From Plectrocnemia conspersa (Eukaryota > Arthropoda > Insecta > Trichoptera > Polycentropodidae), in contig VTFK01000191.1 of NCBI GenBank assembly GCA_009617715.1, forward strand, positions 806,001 through 870,000: DNA of 64,000 nt, in the 5' to 3' direction. Position 1 is the first letter of the stretch. Each line of letters opens with the position of its first letter. Of this stretch, positions 52,498 through 63,702 are shown piece by piece. The notes under the pieces are model-generated. The model was not told the DNA's origin and ran no database searches. It was given only the letters and a program-made list of their open reading frames with translations. The translations under genes were made by a program, and so were the position numbers.

Positions 52498-53479
52498 TAA
52501 TTGCAAATCTCTTTTATTTTTTTATCGCAAACTCTGTGTATATAATTGAATTATAATATTTCAGCACTGTTAAGATCAAAGGAAAATCTCCGGGCACGAT
52601 AAAGTTTTTGTTTTCTAAGTTTTAATATACAAGTCAAAGTGATTGAGGCATATTTTTTTTATTTTAAACTCAAGACAAGCCATCGCTGATTTGGAATGAG
52701 TTTTATCTCAATATTATTACAACAATACTGATATCGCGCAATTTAAATAAATGGTAACTATGCTCATTACGTTTGTTTATGTAATAAAATATACAAAAAA
52801 ATTGTTATAGATTATCGTAAAAATAAAAACGCTTTTTAGCATTTTATTTATAGATATTATAACAAATAATTCTCAACATAAGTGGCTAGAAAAACATGAT
52901 CGATTCAGGTCATCCGATCGGAACCAAATGGTGAATTGTGTAATTGGCAAAGCTCCAAGGGTTAAAGGCCCTTTAATGTAACAACGTGTGGGTCTACGTG
53001 TGAAGATGCTTGTTCATTCTACAAGATTGATTACTTTAAATCTACGAAGAACTTTTATTTTTTTCTCTCATTCTCTCTCTTTCTCTTTGCTTGCTACCTT
53101 CGATCTACGTAATAGCTCGGCCCACTAACTATACCGACCGACGAACAAAGAGGTCAAAATAAATAAACTCGGGACCGTGTTGAGAAATAAACTGTTCCTG
53201 GGATAGATAAGGTTAACGATCTCCATTCAAAGCGTGGTTCATTTCACCCTTCGGCGAAAAGGTTTTAAAAAGTTTGTTTGTAAGATAATAATTAATCTTA
53301 AAAACGACGTTTCATAATTTTAAAATTTAAATGAACCAATATTATTTTCAATTATTAGGTTATATGCTGAACCACTTGATTATTTATTTTATTATTTACA
53401 ATCTCTTTTTGCTTTTAGAATTATGTATGTAACCTATGGTAGAATTATGTAACCTATGGTAGTATCTAAAGCATATACT
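52494..53479. other. Non-coding stretch; no gene seen
   Basis: A balanced block at about 52880-53265 includes a pyrimidine tract of TCTCTCTTTCTCTTT type at 53065-53090. It may be regulatory. A 21-bp unit, AGAATTATGTA..ACCTATGGT, is tandemly duplicated at about 53418-53462. Confidence 0.4.
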
Positions 53480-54080
53480 ACAGCAGTATATCAGTGGTAA
53501 CAGAAAAATTAAATAAGCTTAAAATTAGAAACGAAGTAAGACAAGATCACCTGACCTATTTAATTTCTACGGATAATATTAAATTGAAAGAGCACTGGAT
53601 TAATAGAATGGCGGCATATAAATCGAAGGAAAAAATGTCGAACTTGAGTTACAACAATGACACCACATTGTTAACGAGAACCACTGACTAAATGCCTGAG
53701 TTATTAAACCACGTCGAAAAAGAAAAAGCAACCTTCTAAGTCTTAAAAACAATTATGAGCAGTGAAGATAGTAAATGAATGTATCTTGGATCTGTAATAA
53801 AGTTGCGAACTTGAAATCAGAAAGTAACAGCAATAAACAAAAGTGCAATGTCTCATATCGTAAAAATTTGGAAAGACGTCTCCAAAAAACATATATCCGC
53901 AAAAAAAGAAAAATCGTTTGGTAAGATCCCTAATAATCATCATATGCCTTAATACGTCTGAAACATAGACTATAAATGCAACAGATAACAGAAAACTAAA
54001 TGCGTTTGAGATGAAACATATGTTAATAATATCTTACACGATCCTCAGCAATGAAGGAGCGATTTTAAAGAAACACATGT
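53480..54080 (+). pseudogene. Decayed LINE reverse transcriptase (C-terminal half)
   Basis: Recognisable blocks occur in order. KLKIRNEVRQ corresponds to the WFKIGKGVRQG block. MSNLSYNNDTTLL is the catalytic NLRYADDTTLL block with the first Asp position changed. ELLNHVEKE corresponds to LLN.VE.ES, and YLGSVI is intact. Then come SAMSHIVKIWKD, and, in another frame, SETWTINATDNRKLNAFEM, matching the CETWTLxxxxxxxLxAFEMWC region near the end of many insect LINEs. Stops and frameshifts separate the blocks, so it is inactive. The family pattern is the same as the 21.3-kb relic. Neither the 5' end nor a poly(A) tail is visible. Confidence 0.85.
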
Positions 54081-55846
54081 AAAGTGTTTTCGGTTAATAT
54101 TTACTTTTAAGTTCTCTCCGTTGTTTTTCACTCTAATAAAAATTGTTTTTTTAATAGCTTTTATTTATACATAATACATGAAACAATAATAGTATATTTA
54201 TTAAAACTCGAACTAACTGAAATTGTTTTATTATGAATCGAAGTTATTACTTTTATGAACGAGTATCGTTAAATAGCTAACTAAGCCTAACATAACATCG
54301 AATATATCATTAATATAATAGTTGTATTCTTGGAAACTAGCACAATCCTTAATAACAAGGAAAATTGCTGTATTGCTAACTTTTTATTGTATTTCTAATC
54401 AATATTTTGTTCTCATAAAAAAACGATTATTATACTTATATTATAAACTAAAGTTTGTATTTTTTTAATATTATCGAAACTAAAGCTAATTATTATTCAT
54501 TACAATTGATATTGAATAATATTAAAAAGTCCTTGCAACTGCTCACCAACAAAATTTCTATGCATAAATAAATATAATTATGAAGAATCAATAGACGTGT
54601 TGAATTAAAAGTTTCTCTATAGAGAGCAAAAACTTGGTATATCATATATTTTTCACATTTTAAAAGTCATATTAATACCATGGTTACTGTACCATGGTTA
54701 ATTTAAAATCTTTAATTAAAGCGATGACCATACACCGGAAATAGGTAAAATTATTTTAAGGGTTTGTACCAACGTGAAATACGGAATTCGATAAACCTTT
54801 TTTGGGTTCTAGAGCTACAATTTTATTTTAATTTGCACGGCGATTGATAACGAAGTGAATAGTTATATATGTAGATACATATTAATAGTATTATTTTAGT
54901 CTCAGTATTCTGATTTATATGCTACAAAAATCTAACATCTCCACAATACTAAGTAGTTATAAAAAAAGACAATACAAAACGTAACTTCAATATTGTTTGT
55001 GAATTATAAATAAAACACTCGTGTGAAAATTAATCAAAAAGTATAGATTTTATTTTAATTTTAATATATAAATGTGAACAACACAGTTCTTTTCCTTCCT
55101 GTAAAGTAAATAGTTATCGACGATTTAAGCTTAAGGTTAACGAGTTTTAAATAAAAATACAGTTAGTTAATATACTTACAAATATACTAGTGAAATTCTG
55201 CTTAGCACCAGTTAAATTTTATTATATGATCCACCGGTTAAACATCTTGAGCCTAATGCTGCGGCAATTATACAAATTATGACAATAACGACCTCTTGGT
55301 AGTAAAATACATTTATGTGATCTAAAAGCACTTTTTCCTGATTGCAACAAATAGTTCTTGAACGCGTGTCCGTGTAAATAATCGTAGGAAATCACGGTTT
55401 GTTGGCGAAGGAAAAAATATACTTGTATTACGATTCAGATATATAATATACAATATGTCGTGCCTTTGCTCCATTACGCTTCAATAATTGTTCCCAAAAG
55501 CGATCGTAGGTAATATTGTGTGAGTAAAGGACATGTGTTTTGGATGGGCTATATGTTGTCCGTCGCACGTGATTACTTCTGCTCGATTGCCCTTTTTTGC
55601 GTATATGTTGATTTTTATTCCACTTTTGAAAGAGATAAATACGTGAGAACATTTCAAATAACAACTTACTTTTCATTTTGAAGCATGAAAATATAATATT
55701 TATTGCTTAAGTATGTTCAAAATTTTAGCAAAGGCTGTTTAATCCCTCAAAGTTTGACCTCAAAAAAGGATTGCCACTTAAGTACATTAACACATTTCGA
55801 CCGCAGTTGTAGTAATCGTTCACTACTTCGTATTTAATTAAGGTTT

Positions 55847-55851
<5 letters not shown>
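54081..55851. other. Non-coding stretch; no gene seen
   Basis: AT-rich with no supported exon. A CCATGGTtactgtACCATGG inverted repeat lies near 54680. The minus-strand frame at 55428-55676 has no recognised family. Confidence 0.45.

Positions 55852-55932
<81 letters not shown>
55852..55932. repeat. (TA)n microsatellite
   Basis: About 80 bp of nearly pure TA. Unlike the arrays at 16, 45.9 and 52.5 kb, I could not align a Penelope-like tail beside it on either side. Confidence 0.95.
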
Positions 55933-55934
<2 letters not shown>

Positions 55935-56287
55935 TACATATATACTTAGATGTTTTTTTTTAATTCACACAAAATGAAGTATTTTATTTATCAAACATAC
56001 TTAATAATTTAATGAATATTTAATATGAATTTAATTGACATAAATGTTTGCAAAAAAATTTTAAAATAACAAATAAAAAATGTTTTTTTTCAAAATATCA
56101 ACTATTCTGACGCTGATTATATTTAATACTAATAATTTTACTATATAATTTAAAGTACGTATATCGTGGAAAAATCTTCTTAATTAATGCAATTACTAAT
56201 GCTGAAACGCTTTAAATATTTATAAAGCGCGAACAAGTGACCTTGCTGTAATGAAAAAATTCAAAGCGCAAGACACATCAGCGAATG
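55933..56287. other. Non-coding stretch; no gene seen
   Basis: AT-rich; nothing recognised. Confidence 0.5.
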
Positions 56288-56295
56288 GTCTAACA

Positions 56296-56549
56296 CAGAG
56301 GTCGGCTAAGTGCGGCTCCGGAGCCGCATGCGGCTCTTTGGCCCCATAAGTGTGGCTCTGGCACAAATATTCACGGGCATTCGCGCAAGACGCGCCGGAT
56401 TTAAAAAATAAGGAAATATGGTCTTTGTGTTGATTTGGAAAATTATAATAGAGGTTTGCTAAATTAATAAATAGATTTGGCTCTTAATTTTTTTTAATCG
56501 TTGTAATGTACATATTTGTCTCTTTGGCTAATAAGTTTGCCGACCAATG
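56296..56549. mobile_element. Non-autonomous hAT element (MITE) with 8-bp target duplication
   Basis: This 254-bp element begins CAGAGGTCGGCTAA and, read from the other end on the minus strand, CATTGGTCGGCAAA: hAT-type inverted ends sharing GGTCGGC. The flanks are GTCTAACA (56288-56295) and GTCTAGCA (56550-56557), an 8-bp duplication with one difference, fitting the hAT preference for nTnnnnAn. The left subterminal part is GC-rich and internally palindromic (GCGGCTCCGGAGCCGC), continuing TGCGGCTCTTTGGCC, typical of hAT-derived non-autonomous families. There is no transposase. The single change in the duplication suggests a fairly young insertion. Confidence 0.88.
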
Positions 56550-56557
56550 GTCTAGCA

Positions 56558-59080
56558 TAATCACAAGAACACATCACTACATATCACAGCCGACAATAAT
56601 ACAACTCGACACTCCAGCAAAGACTCTTTGACTTCCAAAGCTTTCTATTTCAACTTCACTCTATATACGTGTTAATTTATATATTTTTTTTTTAAATAAG
56701 CAGTAACCAACTACTTCAGTATTGATTTTAGCTGCAAAATCACACGCTCTCAAAACCAGTTTTTTCCAACATTTACTATCAAAAATCTCAATGTTAAGAA
56801 CAACAGAAAATGATTGTATTTTCCAAGAAAATTTGCATACCTCACTGTAAAAGTCATCGTTTTTAGTAAATGATAAAAAGTACTATGAAAAAATAGTTAT
56901 TTAAAAAGTTAGTATATAAAATAATTCCATATAAAAATAAAGTAATGTTAAATGAGACGATGTATATTTTTTAAATTACCTTTTTAACAATTAATTTATA
57001 ATATTAGTAAATCACATGGTTCCAACCAGATGTTGAGGCATATTACATTGTGTTTTTTTAGATTTTTTTTTAGATTTGCTTACCATATATAATATGTTGC
57101 TTGTATCTCAATAACAAGGCATACTATAATTAACAAAAACATTTAAATAAAATATATTTTTAGAACCAAAAATGAAAGAATCCCACGCGATATATTTACA
57201 GTAAACATGTCTTTAGAATTTGCTTGAAATAAATACCTTTACATTGTTTATTCTGTAAAAATGTCTGTCTTTATGTATTTTATTAATATTAATAATATAA
57301 ATTTTATATTATATCTATATTAACATTACAAAAATAAGGATATTAATACGTATTATTTCGAATGTATCTTAATATACCAGTTTATATGGGCAAAAAGTAT
57401 AATAATTAAATTATTTAGGGTGGAGCGTTAATTTTATCAGAAAGTCTCTGTTTGCTTAATTCAGTCTATTATAAGGAGAATATTGAATACAGACAGCCAT
57501 CTGTTTATACGTGCAAATAATGGCATTAGTTTTAGTAAAAAAAATAGTGAACAATTTTTTTATTATTATTTGTATGTTATAATTGGGTTTATTAGAATAA
57601 TAAATTCTTAGACCTATTCATCACTTAAATTTGTGGGAAATTTTCTTTTATTAATACATATGCTAAAGATTGACCCCTAAATTTTTTAGATACTATTTTT
57701 CATAATTTAACATAAATATTGACCAATCAATTTAATTCTGCGAAACGTCTACATCATTTAAAAACACACTTAGTAATATAACATTTCAAAATAAATATGC
57801 GTATTATAAGATAATTATTTATATATATATATATACATACAGAGAGACAGTAAGTGAAAATGTATTAAATGCAACCAAGCCATCTATCAAGTTGTTTACC
57901 TTCGTCACTCGCTGGCGTCGTTTCTGATGAAAATGACCATTTTCAATTAATTAAAAATATATTCCTTAACCGTCAAACGCTTTTAGATGTGCTTTAGTTA
58001 AGTGCCGGAACCGATATTAATTGTTTATTGTTTAGACTGTAAGCGTAGAAGGTAAAATGTCAATTTTAGCATACTTTTACTTTGAGATTATTGAATAGGA
58101 ATTCTAATAAATAACACCTGTAAAATTTTTTTTTTGGATTTAGCATATCAAAATAATTGTTGATTTTTATGTTATGCCATATTTTAATCCAGTGTTAGAA
58201 TCTATTAAGTAAGTTTTAAGACACCAGATAGCATTCTGTTTTTAACGACATATATTTTATTAATTAAAATATATTAATGTAGCTTAAAATCAATAGATAT
58301 AACTATATGAAAGCTAGCTTCATTTTATTAAAATATTTATCAGTGAGATAAGGAAAAGCTATGTGCGATGCTCAATTAAAATTATAATTATATCATATAG
58401 GATTCAAATACTAAATCGTGTTTTATAAATGATTTACTTAGGAAAATCTATCCAGACGTAAACGAACAACAATATAAAGTGGCATAAAATAGACAATGGA
58501 CGTTTGAACGAACTCTTTCTAGAGTTGAAGAATGTATTGGCAGAGACGTCATTTTATCCGAACTGAGTATTATGGCTTTCCACTTCTCTAGGGTAATAAA
58601 GATAAAATATATAAACAAGGTATTCATATAAGGGATGGTACGAGGTCACCGAAAATCTATAATTGTAGATTTTAAACGTTTTGCTGTCACGTATACCTTA
58701 GACAAGATCTTACGAACGAATTCCACGAATCTACGAACCAAAATATCTAAATATATTATTTCTATCAAATTCTAACACTAAAGTTTTCCGATTTCATACA
58801 TATCAAGAACACACGTGAACCCATAGTTCTCATTGTGATTTTATTGCAATGTTTTTTGTACTATAAAAATTCAAAAAATATATTTAACCTTAACCTTCAA
58901 TCTAAATTTATTTGTTCAGAATTTATCGATTACATTTATATAACGCATAGTTTACATTTAATTAAAACAGATATCTAAGTTGTCAGACTTTGATTGTTTT
59001 TTTTTTCAATTATTAAGGTTTGCTTGAAGCATATTATTTTAGATTTACAATAATAGTCAAAACATAGCTACCGATTTTAT
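56558..59080. other. Non-coding stretch; no gene seen
   Basis: AT-rich. A somewhat balanced block at 58440-58740 has no open frame of note and no recognised element. Confidence 0.45.
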
Positions 59081-59218
59081 GACGAACGACTAGATTGCAA
59101 ATCCGGACAACTGTCGGTATTCTCAATCGATTTAATTTTATACCCAGATATTAAAGCTGCATAACTAAGATGCGGTGACCTGAATTTAATAAACCGAATG
59201 TTGAACGTCTACTTTCCA

Positions 59219-59231
59219 ACACTAGAGGGCG
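59219..59231 (+). promoter_or_regulatory. CTCF-like binding motif
   Basis: ACACTAGAGGGCG fits the insulator-protein consensus CCASYAGRKGGCR at 12 of 13 positions. It sits in a balanced, low-repeat block (about 59060-59440) resembling regulatory DNA, midway between the receptor exon and the GC-rich candidate exon at the right end. Insects carry CTCF. Occupancy cannot be known from sequence. Confidence 0.4.
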
Positions 59232-59439
59232 ATTGTCAATAAACGCATGAATCATGCGCTATAATTTCCGTCCCGACTAGGTGGTGATTTGCATTTATAT
59301 TATTTTAGAGAGTGGAGACGAAAACGAGATAAAAACGACGCTTTTGATATTTGATCGAGTGAATGTCGGGCACGAATGAGTTTAATAACGCGATATTGTG
59401 TGATCATTCAATCGCTCTGTGCTTCTAAAATGATATGTA

Positions 59440-61439
59440 AACCAAAATAAGTGTGTATATATTATTATTGTAAATCTATCAAAGACACGAGCAAAAAGAG
59501 TTTTATCGTGAAAGCAATACATCTGCTACCTATTATTTGTAAACCATTTAATTTAAAATTTACATATAATATCTTTAACGCGTTTTAATATTATTCTTAC
59601 ATTCAATTTTTACAAGAAATTGTAAGGCATTCATTTGGCTAATTATATATAATTATTATGCTCTCGAAATAAAAATATAATATTTAAAACAATTTAATCT
59701 TATACTACGTGTATAAAAAATGGTTATCTGAAGAAAAACTTTGTGATAACAAAAATATAATATAAAAAAAACATATCGCTTTTATTTCAGTTCTAAAAAC
59801 AAATCTTTTATTTATTTTATCCTATCAATCGTTTCGAACCCATATAAATTATTATTACTAAACTAGACGTTTTATAAATACAACCAGATCCGTGGTATAT
59901 AATTGAATCGGTATCAGTTGTGGTATATTATTTGTATTGTTTCCATTGTTTCGATTTTTTATTCTTTATTGTTATATTATTATTGAAAATAGTGCGCGAT
60001 ATAAGGGTGGATGAATTATTACTCAAATAAAATATCTTCAATAGTGCGAAACCATCGTAAGAAACCCGAGAACGAACATAAACCGTTTCGCTAACTTTAA
60101 AAATGATATATATCCTGTCGATACTAAAATAACAAAAGGCGAGTTAAATTTCAGCGAGTAAATGCTAACTTTGAGACACTTTCAACACTGTCTTTTAATT
60201 AATGACATTATTTCGTTTTCATTATTACAAAATAGAATTAAAAGCGTGAAATGTTTGTTCTTTGTAACTTGAACTATTCTTTTGTATGTATATGAAAATT
60301 ACTGTTTTATACAATATAATCTAACTTACGCGAATAATAAGCTATACAAGCACAACATATTACATGTGCAACAAAGATTTGCTTTTAAATTAACAACCAG
60401 ACAACTTGATATTTTACTTGTTAAATTTTTGACAGCCTTCTGAACTTTATGTTGTTGAACATGAGTAATATGAAATAAGTTAATTTTGAATACGGGAAAA
60501 TATAACAGAAAAGTTTAAGATTTTTTTTTATATATTATTATTTTATTATCGTAATATTGTAAAATATATGCTTTATGAATATAAAAAATGTTTAATTATA
60601 GATTAATTAATATATTTCTTACAAACAAACAAGTTAACCTAATGTAAAGGTTAAGGTCAAGGAGCTGAAATAGAATTATTATTATCATCATTATTTGTGA
60701 CGATAAGAATAAATTACATACATTCTATATAATAGATGAAATTAAGATCGCAACACGATACATTATAAGTATCATATGTAATTTTGGTTATTCAATATAT
60801 CTACATATGTTATTTATATTTGCTACAGTAAAATAAAATAATACAGATTCTTTCGAACGGAAACGCTAAAAAATAGGTTGCCTGGTTACTGGTCATTTTA
60901 ATAAAACGACAAACTGTATTTATATGCAAATTTGAGCTCTATTGTTTTGTTAAAAAGTATTTAGCTAGTCTCAGAAAGCCTTGTTATTTAACCTTGAACG
61001 TTAACTAAAACACGAAATTTTCCTTCATTAAGTCAATCATAGGACTATTATTTTAAGGAAAATAGTAATTTTCCCAAACTGTAGCAACTTAATTAGCGTA
61101 TGTTTTTAAGCCTAGACATCCGCTAATAGATTAGCGTTCTGACCTACATACGTAAATTCTCACTAAAAATTAAGTTTACGGCATCTAAATTAGTTTTGTA
61201 AACAACATACATTAAATGTAACTTTATTTATTTTCTATTAATATTTTATTATGTCACTAAGCTTACATTTCAAGGTTATAATATTTCATAGTTTAACTAC
61301 AAAGTTGTATTTATGTCACACAGATAAATAAGTAATCTAATCCTATAGAAAAAGTTATTAGGAATATATAATTTATTACATAAAAATAAAAATATATATT
61401 TTGAAACATATTCATAGGCTATGCGAAACCAATGTCTAG
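59440..61439. other. Non-coding stretch; no gene seen
   Basis: AT-rich, with no exon, RNA gene or recognised repeat. Confidence 0.5.
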
Positions 61440-62050
61440 TATACAAATTATACCATCAGTAGTTTTGCAACTGTTAATCTGACCACGACTGTTGCTATTG
61501 AGTTTATCATATCAGTTGCGCATAAACTGAACCTTTTGAGCCTTTCAGGTTTTGAGGCCGAAGAGATGCGACTTTGCAGCCAAAGTAGACGACGGAAAAG
61601 CTGGTAACATTTACCATAGTGGATAAATAGTTTCGTATCACAAATGCGACTTTTGGAAGTCAAGAAGTCTTTGCTGGCGTGTCGAGTTTTATCCTGTTGG
61701 ATGAGTGCTGATGGAGTGGTTGAAATTATCGTCGTGATGTCAATTTTAAATCGTCTCTGACTCTCTGCTGATGTAACAGAATGTCGCATATTTTCTCTTT
61801 ATGATTTGAGACGTCTCTGCCGAATCACAGATGCAGATGTTAGTGGCCCAAATATATCGCTTGATGATCGAATAAAATGTGTTTACGCCTTGAAATGAAA
61901 CTGCAATGTAAAACTTTTGAAGCTCGTTAAAACAAGAAATAAATAACAATGGCGGTTTTTGCACTAAATAGCCGCATTGTCTATCGCGCATATTTTACAC
62001 ACAAAATGGTAGTTTTTTCAGTGCTTTTTACTACTGGTTAACGCTTAAGT
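61440..62050 (+). repeat. Dispersed repeat family, copy C
   Basis: The most complete copy. It is collinear with 6705-7190: GTGTCGAGTTT (about 61678), CTGCTGATGT, a CAGATG...GTGGCCC block, ATGTGTTTACGC, TGAAACTG, AATAACAAT, TTTTTGCAC, ATTGTCTATCGCGCAT (61976-61991) and TTAACGC. Two overlapping minus-strand frames (61448-61789 and 61746-61991) are open for 113 and 81 codons, longer than expected here. One begins MRDRQ at the block where copy B's frame begins MRNRQ. I read this as a relic of a coding element on the minus strand, family unknown. Confidence 0.65.
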
Positions 62051-62670
62051 ACGGATACCTAAACAGGTGGTCCTAGTAATCTTTTCATGGTTGGAAACAG
62101 GCTATCTAGCTTTAATATTTTAGAGCGATTTGCAAACTTCGCTTTTTTTATCTTATTTCTTTGGCGACATTTCAATCTCTGGTGGTGATGCCATAATCTG
62201 GAACGGAATCACAATAATATCTCCTCCGATGCAGATTTTTTGGCTGCTTCGCTTTTAAAAATAATAAATATGCTCACTAGAATAAAAAAGCACTAGAGAT
62301 TAAGGTTAAAATAAAATAAGTTTTGGTTTTGGATACTTAATGTCAATATTTGTACATAAAATGCATACAATACAACATGGACATTTTGAATAAGCGAATT
62401 ATAATTAAATGTCATATAAAGTCCCGCGGGCGATGGTCGCGATTCTGGTAGCCGTTGATAAGTGCCCCGCGATCTTTTGATCCATACCAACATACGTGAT
62501 GGGTATACGGCGGGCGTCTGTTTTTTGTCATTTTTTACTTTACACAACCTTCAAAACCAAACTGACATAAAAAATAAAATATTAAAGCATGAGACTTGCT
62601 GCAATTTGTACAACGCAATACAAATATCATAAAAAAACATAATAAAATTAGAGTGTGACTGTGAGTGAAA
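62051..62670. other. Non-coding stretch with a GC-rich patch
   Basis: A GC-rich patch at about 62415-62535 (CCGCGGGCGATGGTCGCG, CCCCGCGATC, ACGGCGGGCG) lies within an 84-codon minus-strand frame ending at 62293. The peptide core (PAVYPSRMLVWIKRSRGTYQ) is not recognised. It may be a mobile-element fragment or an exon. Confidence 0.3.
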
Positions 62671-62674
62671 GCAC

Positions 62675-62765
62675 TGTGCTAAAGCAATGGCAGTCAAACA
62701 TAAATCGTGACTATGTCAGGAATATACATACCGAAAAGACGGTAAAATGTAATAAAGTGAGTAAA
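62675..62765 (+). mobile_element. Short Penelope-like 3' tail fragment
   Basis: GGCAGTCAAACATAAATCGTGACTATGTCAGGA corresponds piecewise to the tails at 16.4 kb (GGCAGTCGCAAACAATTCGTGA) and 45.8 kb (TTCGTGACTATGACAGGAGTAT). It then diverges, and there is no long TA array next to it. This is the most degraded of the tail copies. Confidence 0.5.
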
Positions 62766-63429
62766 AAAAAATTAAATGTTGTAGTATGGTAAATAAACTT
62801 ATAGAAAAATATTACCACTAACGATATATAGAGATAAATATTTTAACATAGATTAATGTTGAGAGTTTGAGGAAGTGGAATTATATTTTTCGGAAAGTAA
62901 GAACTTACATATGTATCGTAATTAACCTGAATTATTGTTTAATTCTGAATGTGTAAGTATTGTTTTATTACTAATAAAAATATAAAAATTTAAGTTCGAT
63001 GCACATTCTTACAAGAATTTCAAAAAATAAATAATAAAAATATTAAGACTACCTTTAAAAGTTAACTTTATTTTATGTGTACGTAGTTTAAAAAATGTTT
63101 TTTAATGACCTTGTGTTAATATCAGAACATATACTACACAATATATTCCGATAAGAATCGCAAGTAAATTTATTTCACTAGATTTTTTTGCAGCTTAATA
63201 TTAAACGTGAAAACAATTTATTTGAAACATTGTTTGATATTTACTATCCATAAACGTTCTGAATTTTTACTAAAGTCACTTTCATACAAAGCGTTTTACC
63301 CAATTGTCCCCACTGGCTATGCTAGGACTTACAAAGCTCATGGTAATAATTGTTCCCGGTACTTTTCAATAATTAATCAAAAAAAGAATACCTTCACCCA
63401 ACAAGAACAATAAGCACCAGAGGGTAGGA
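62766..63429. other. Non-coding stretch; no gene seen
   Basis: AT-rich. The last 130 bases become more balanced toward the GC-rich block. GCACCAGAGGGTAG near 63414 is a weaker CTCF-like word. Confidence 0.4.
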
Positions 63430-63702
63430 ACGAAAAAATGAGGTAAATATTTGGGATGACTCGGTGTTTATGCGTGCGTGGGAGAGAAAAAGGTCCAGGA
63501 CAATCTCTGGCACACAGCATCCCGCCAGTGCTTGACAGGCGGCTGCCGGAGACGGACCGCGTCGCGGAGCCCGCGGCGGCTGTACACATAACCTCGTTCC
63601 CTGGCCTGAACAAGACGCAAGCAAACAATCGATATTCTGCTGACTGCAACAAGTGACTAGTTTTCTTCTCTGGAAGACCACACGTGAAGGACACAAGACG
63701 AT
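63430..63702 (+). other. Candidate 5' (untranslated) exon of the next gene
   Basis: A sharply GC-rich block (for example GGCGGCTGCCGGAGACGG and GCGGAGCCCGCGGCGGCTG) ends at ACGAT/GTGAGTAA, a strong donor at 63703, after which AT-rich intron-like DNA resumes. The plus-strand frame opened by ATG at 63456 stops at 63654-63656, short of the donor, so the exon would be mainly untranslated with an upstream frame. Two minus-strand frames are also open across it (63377-63696), as expected from GC bias, so strand is not proven. The alternative is a CpG-rich regulatory block or mobile-element fragment. Confidence 0.4.

Noticed and set aside
55852..55932. TA array as a further Penelope-tail junction
   Set aside because: Neither flank aligns with the tail words shared by the other copies, so it was left as a plain microsatellite.
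63456..63656. 66-codon plus-strand and about 100-codon minus-strand frames in the GC-rich block
   Set aside because: Several frames are open at once because of G+C bias. None resembles a known protein, and the plus-strand one stops before the donor; kept only as a possible untranslated exon.
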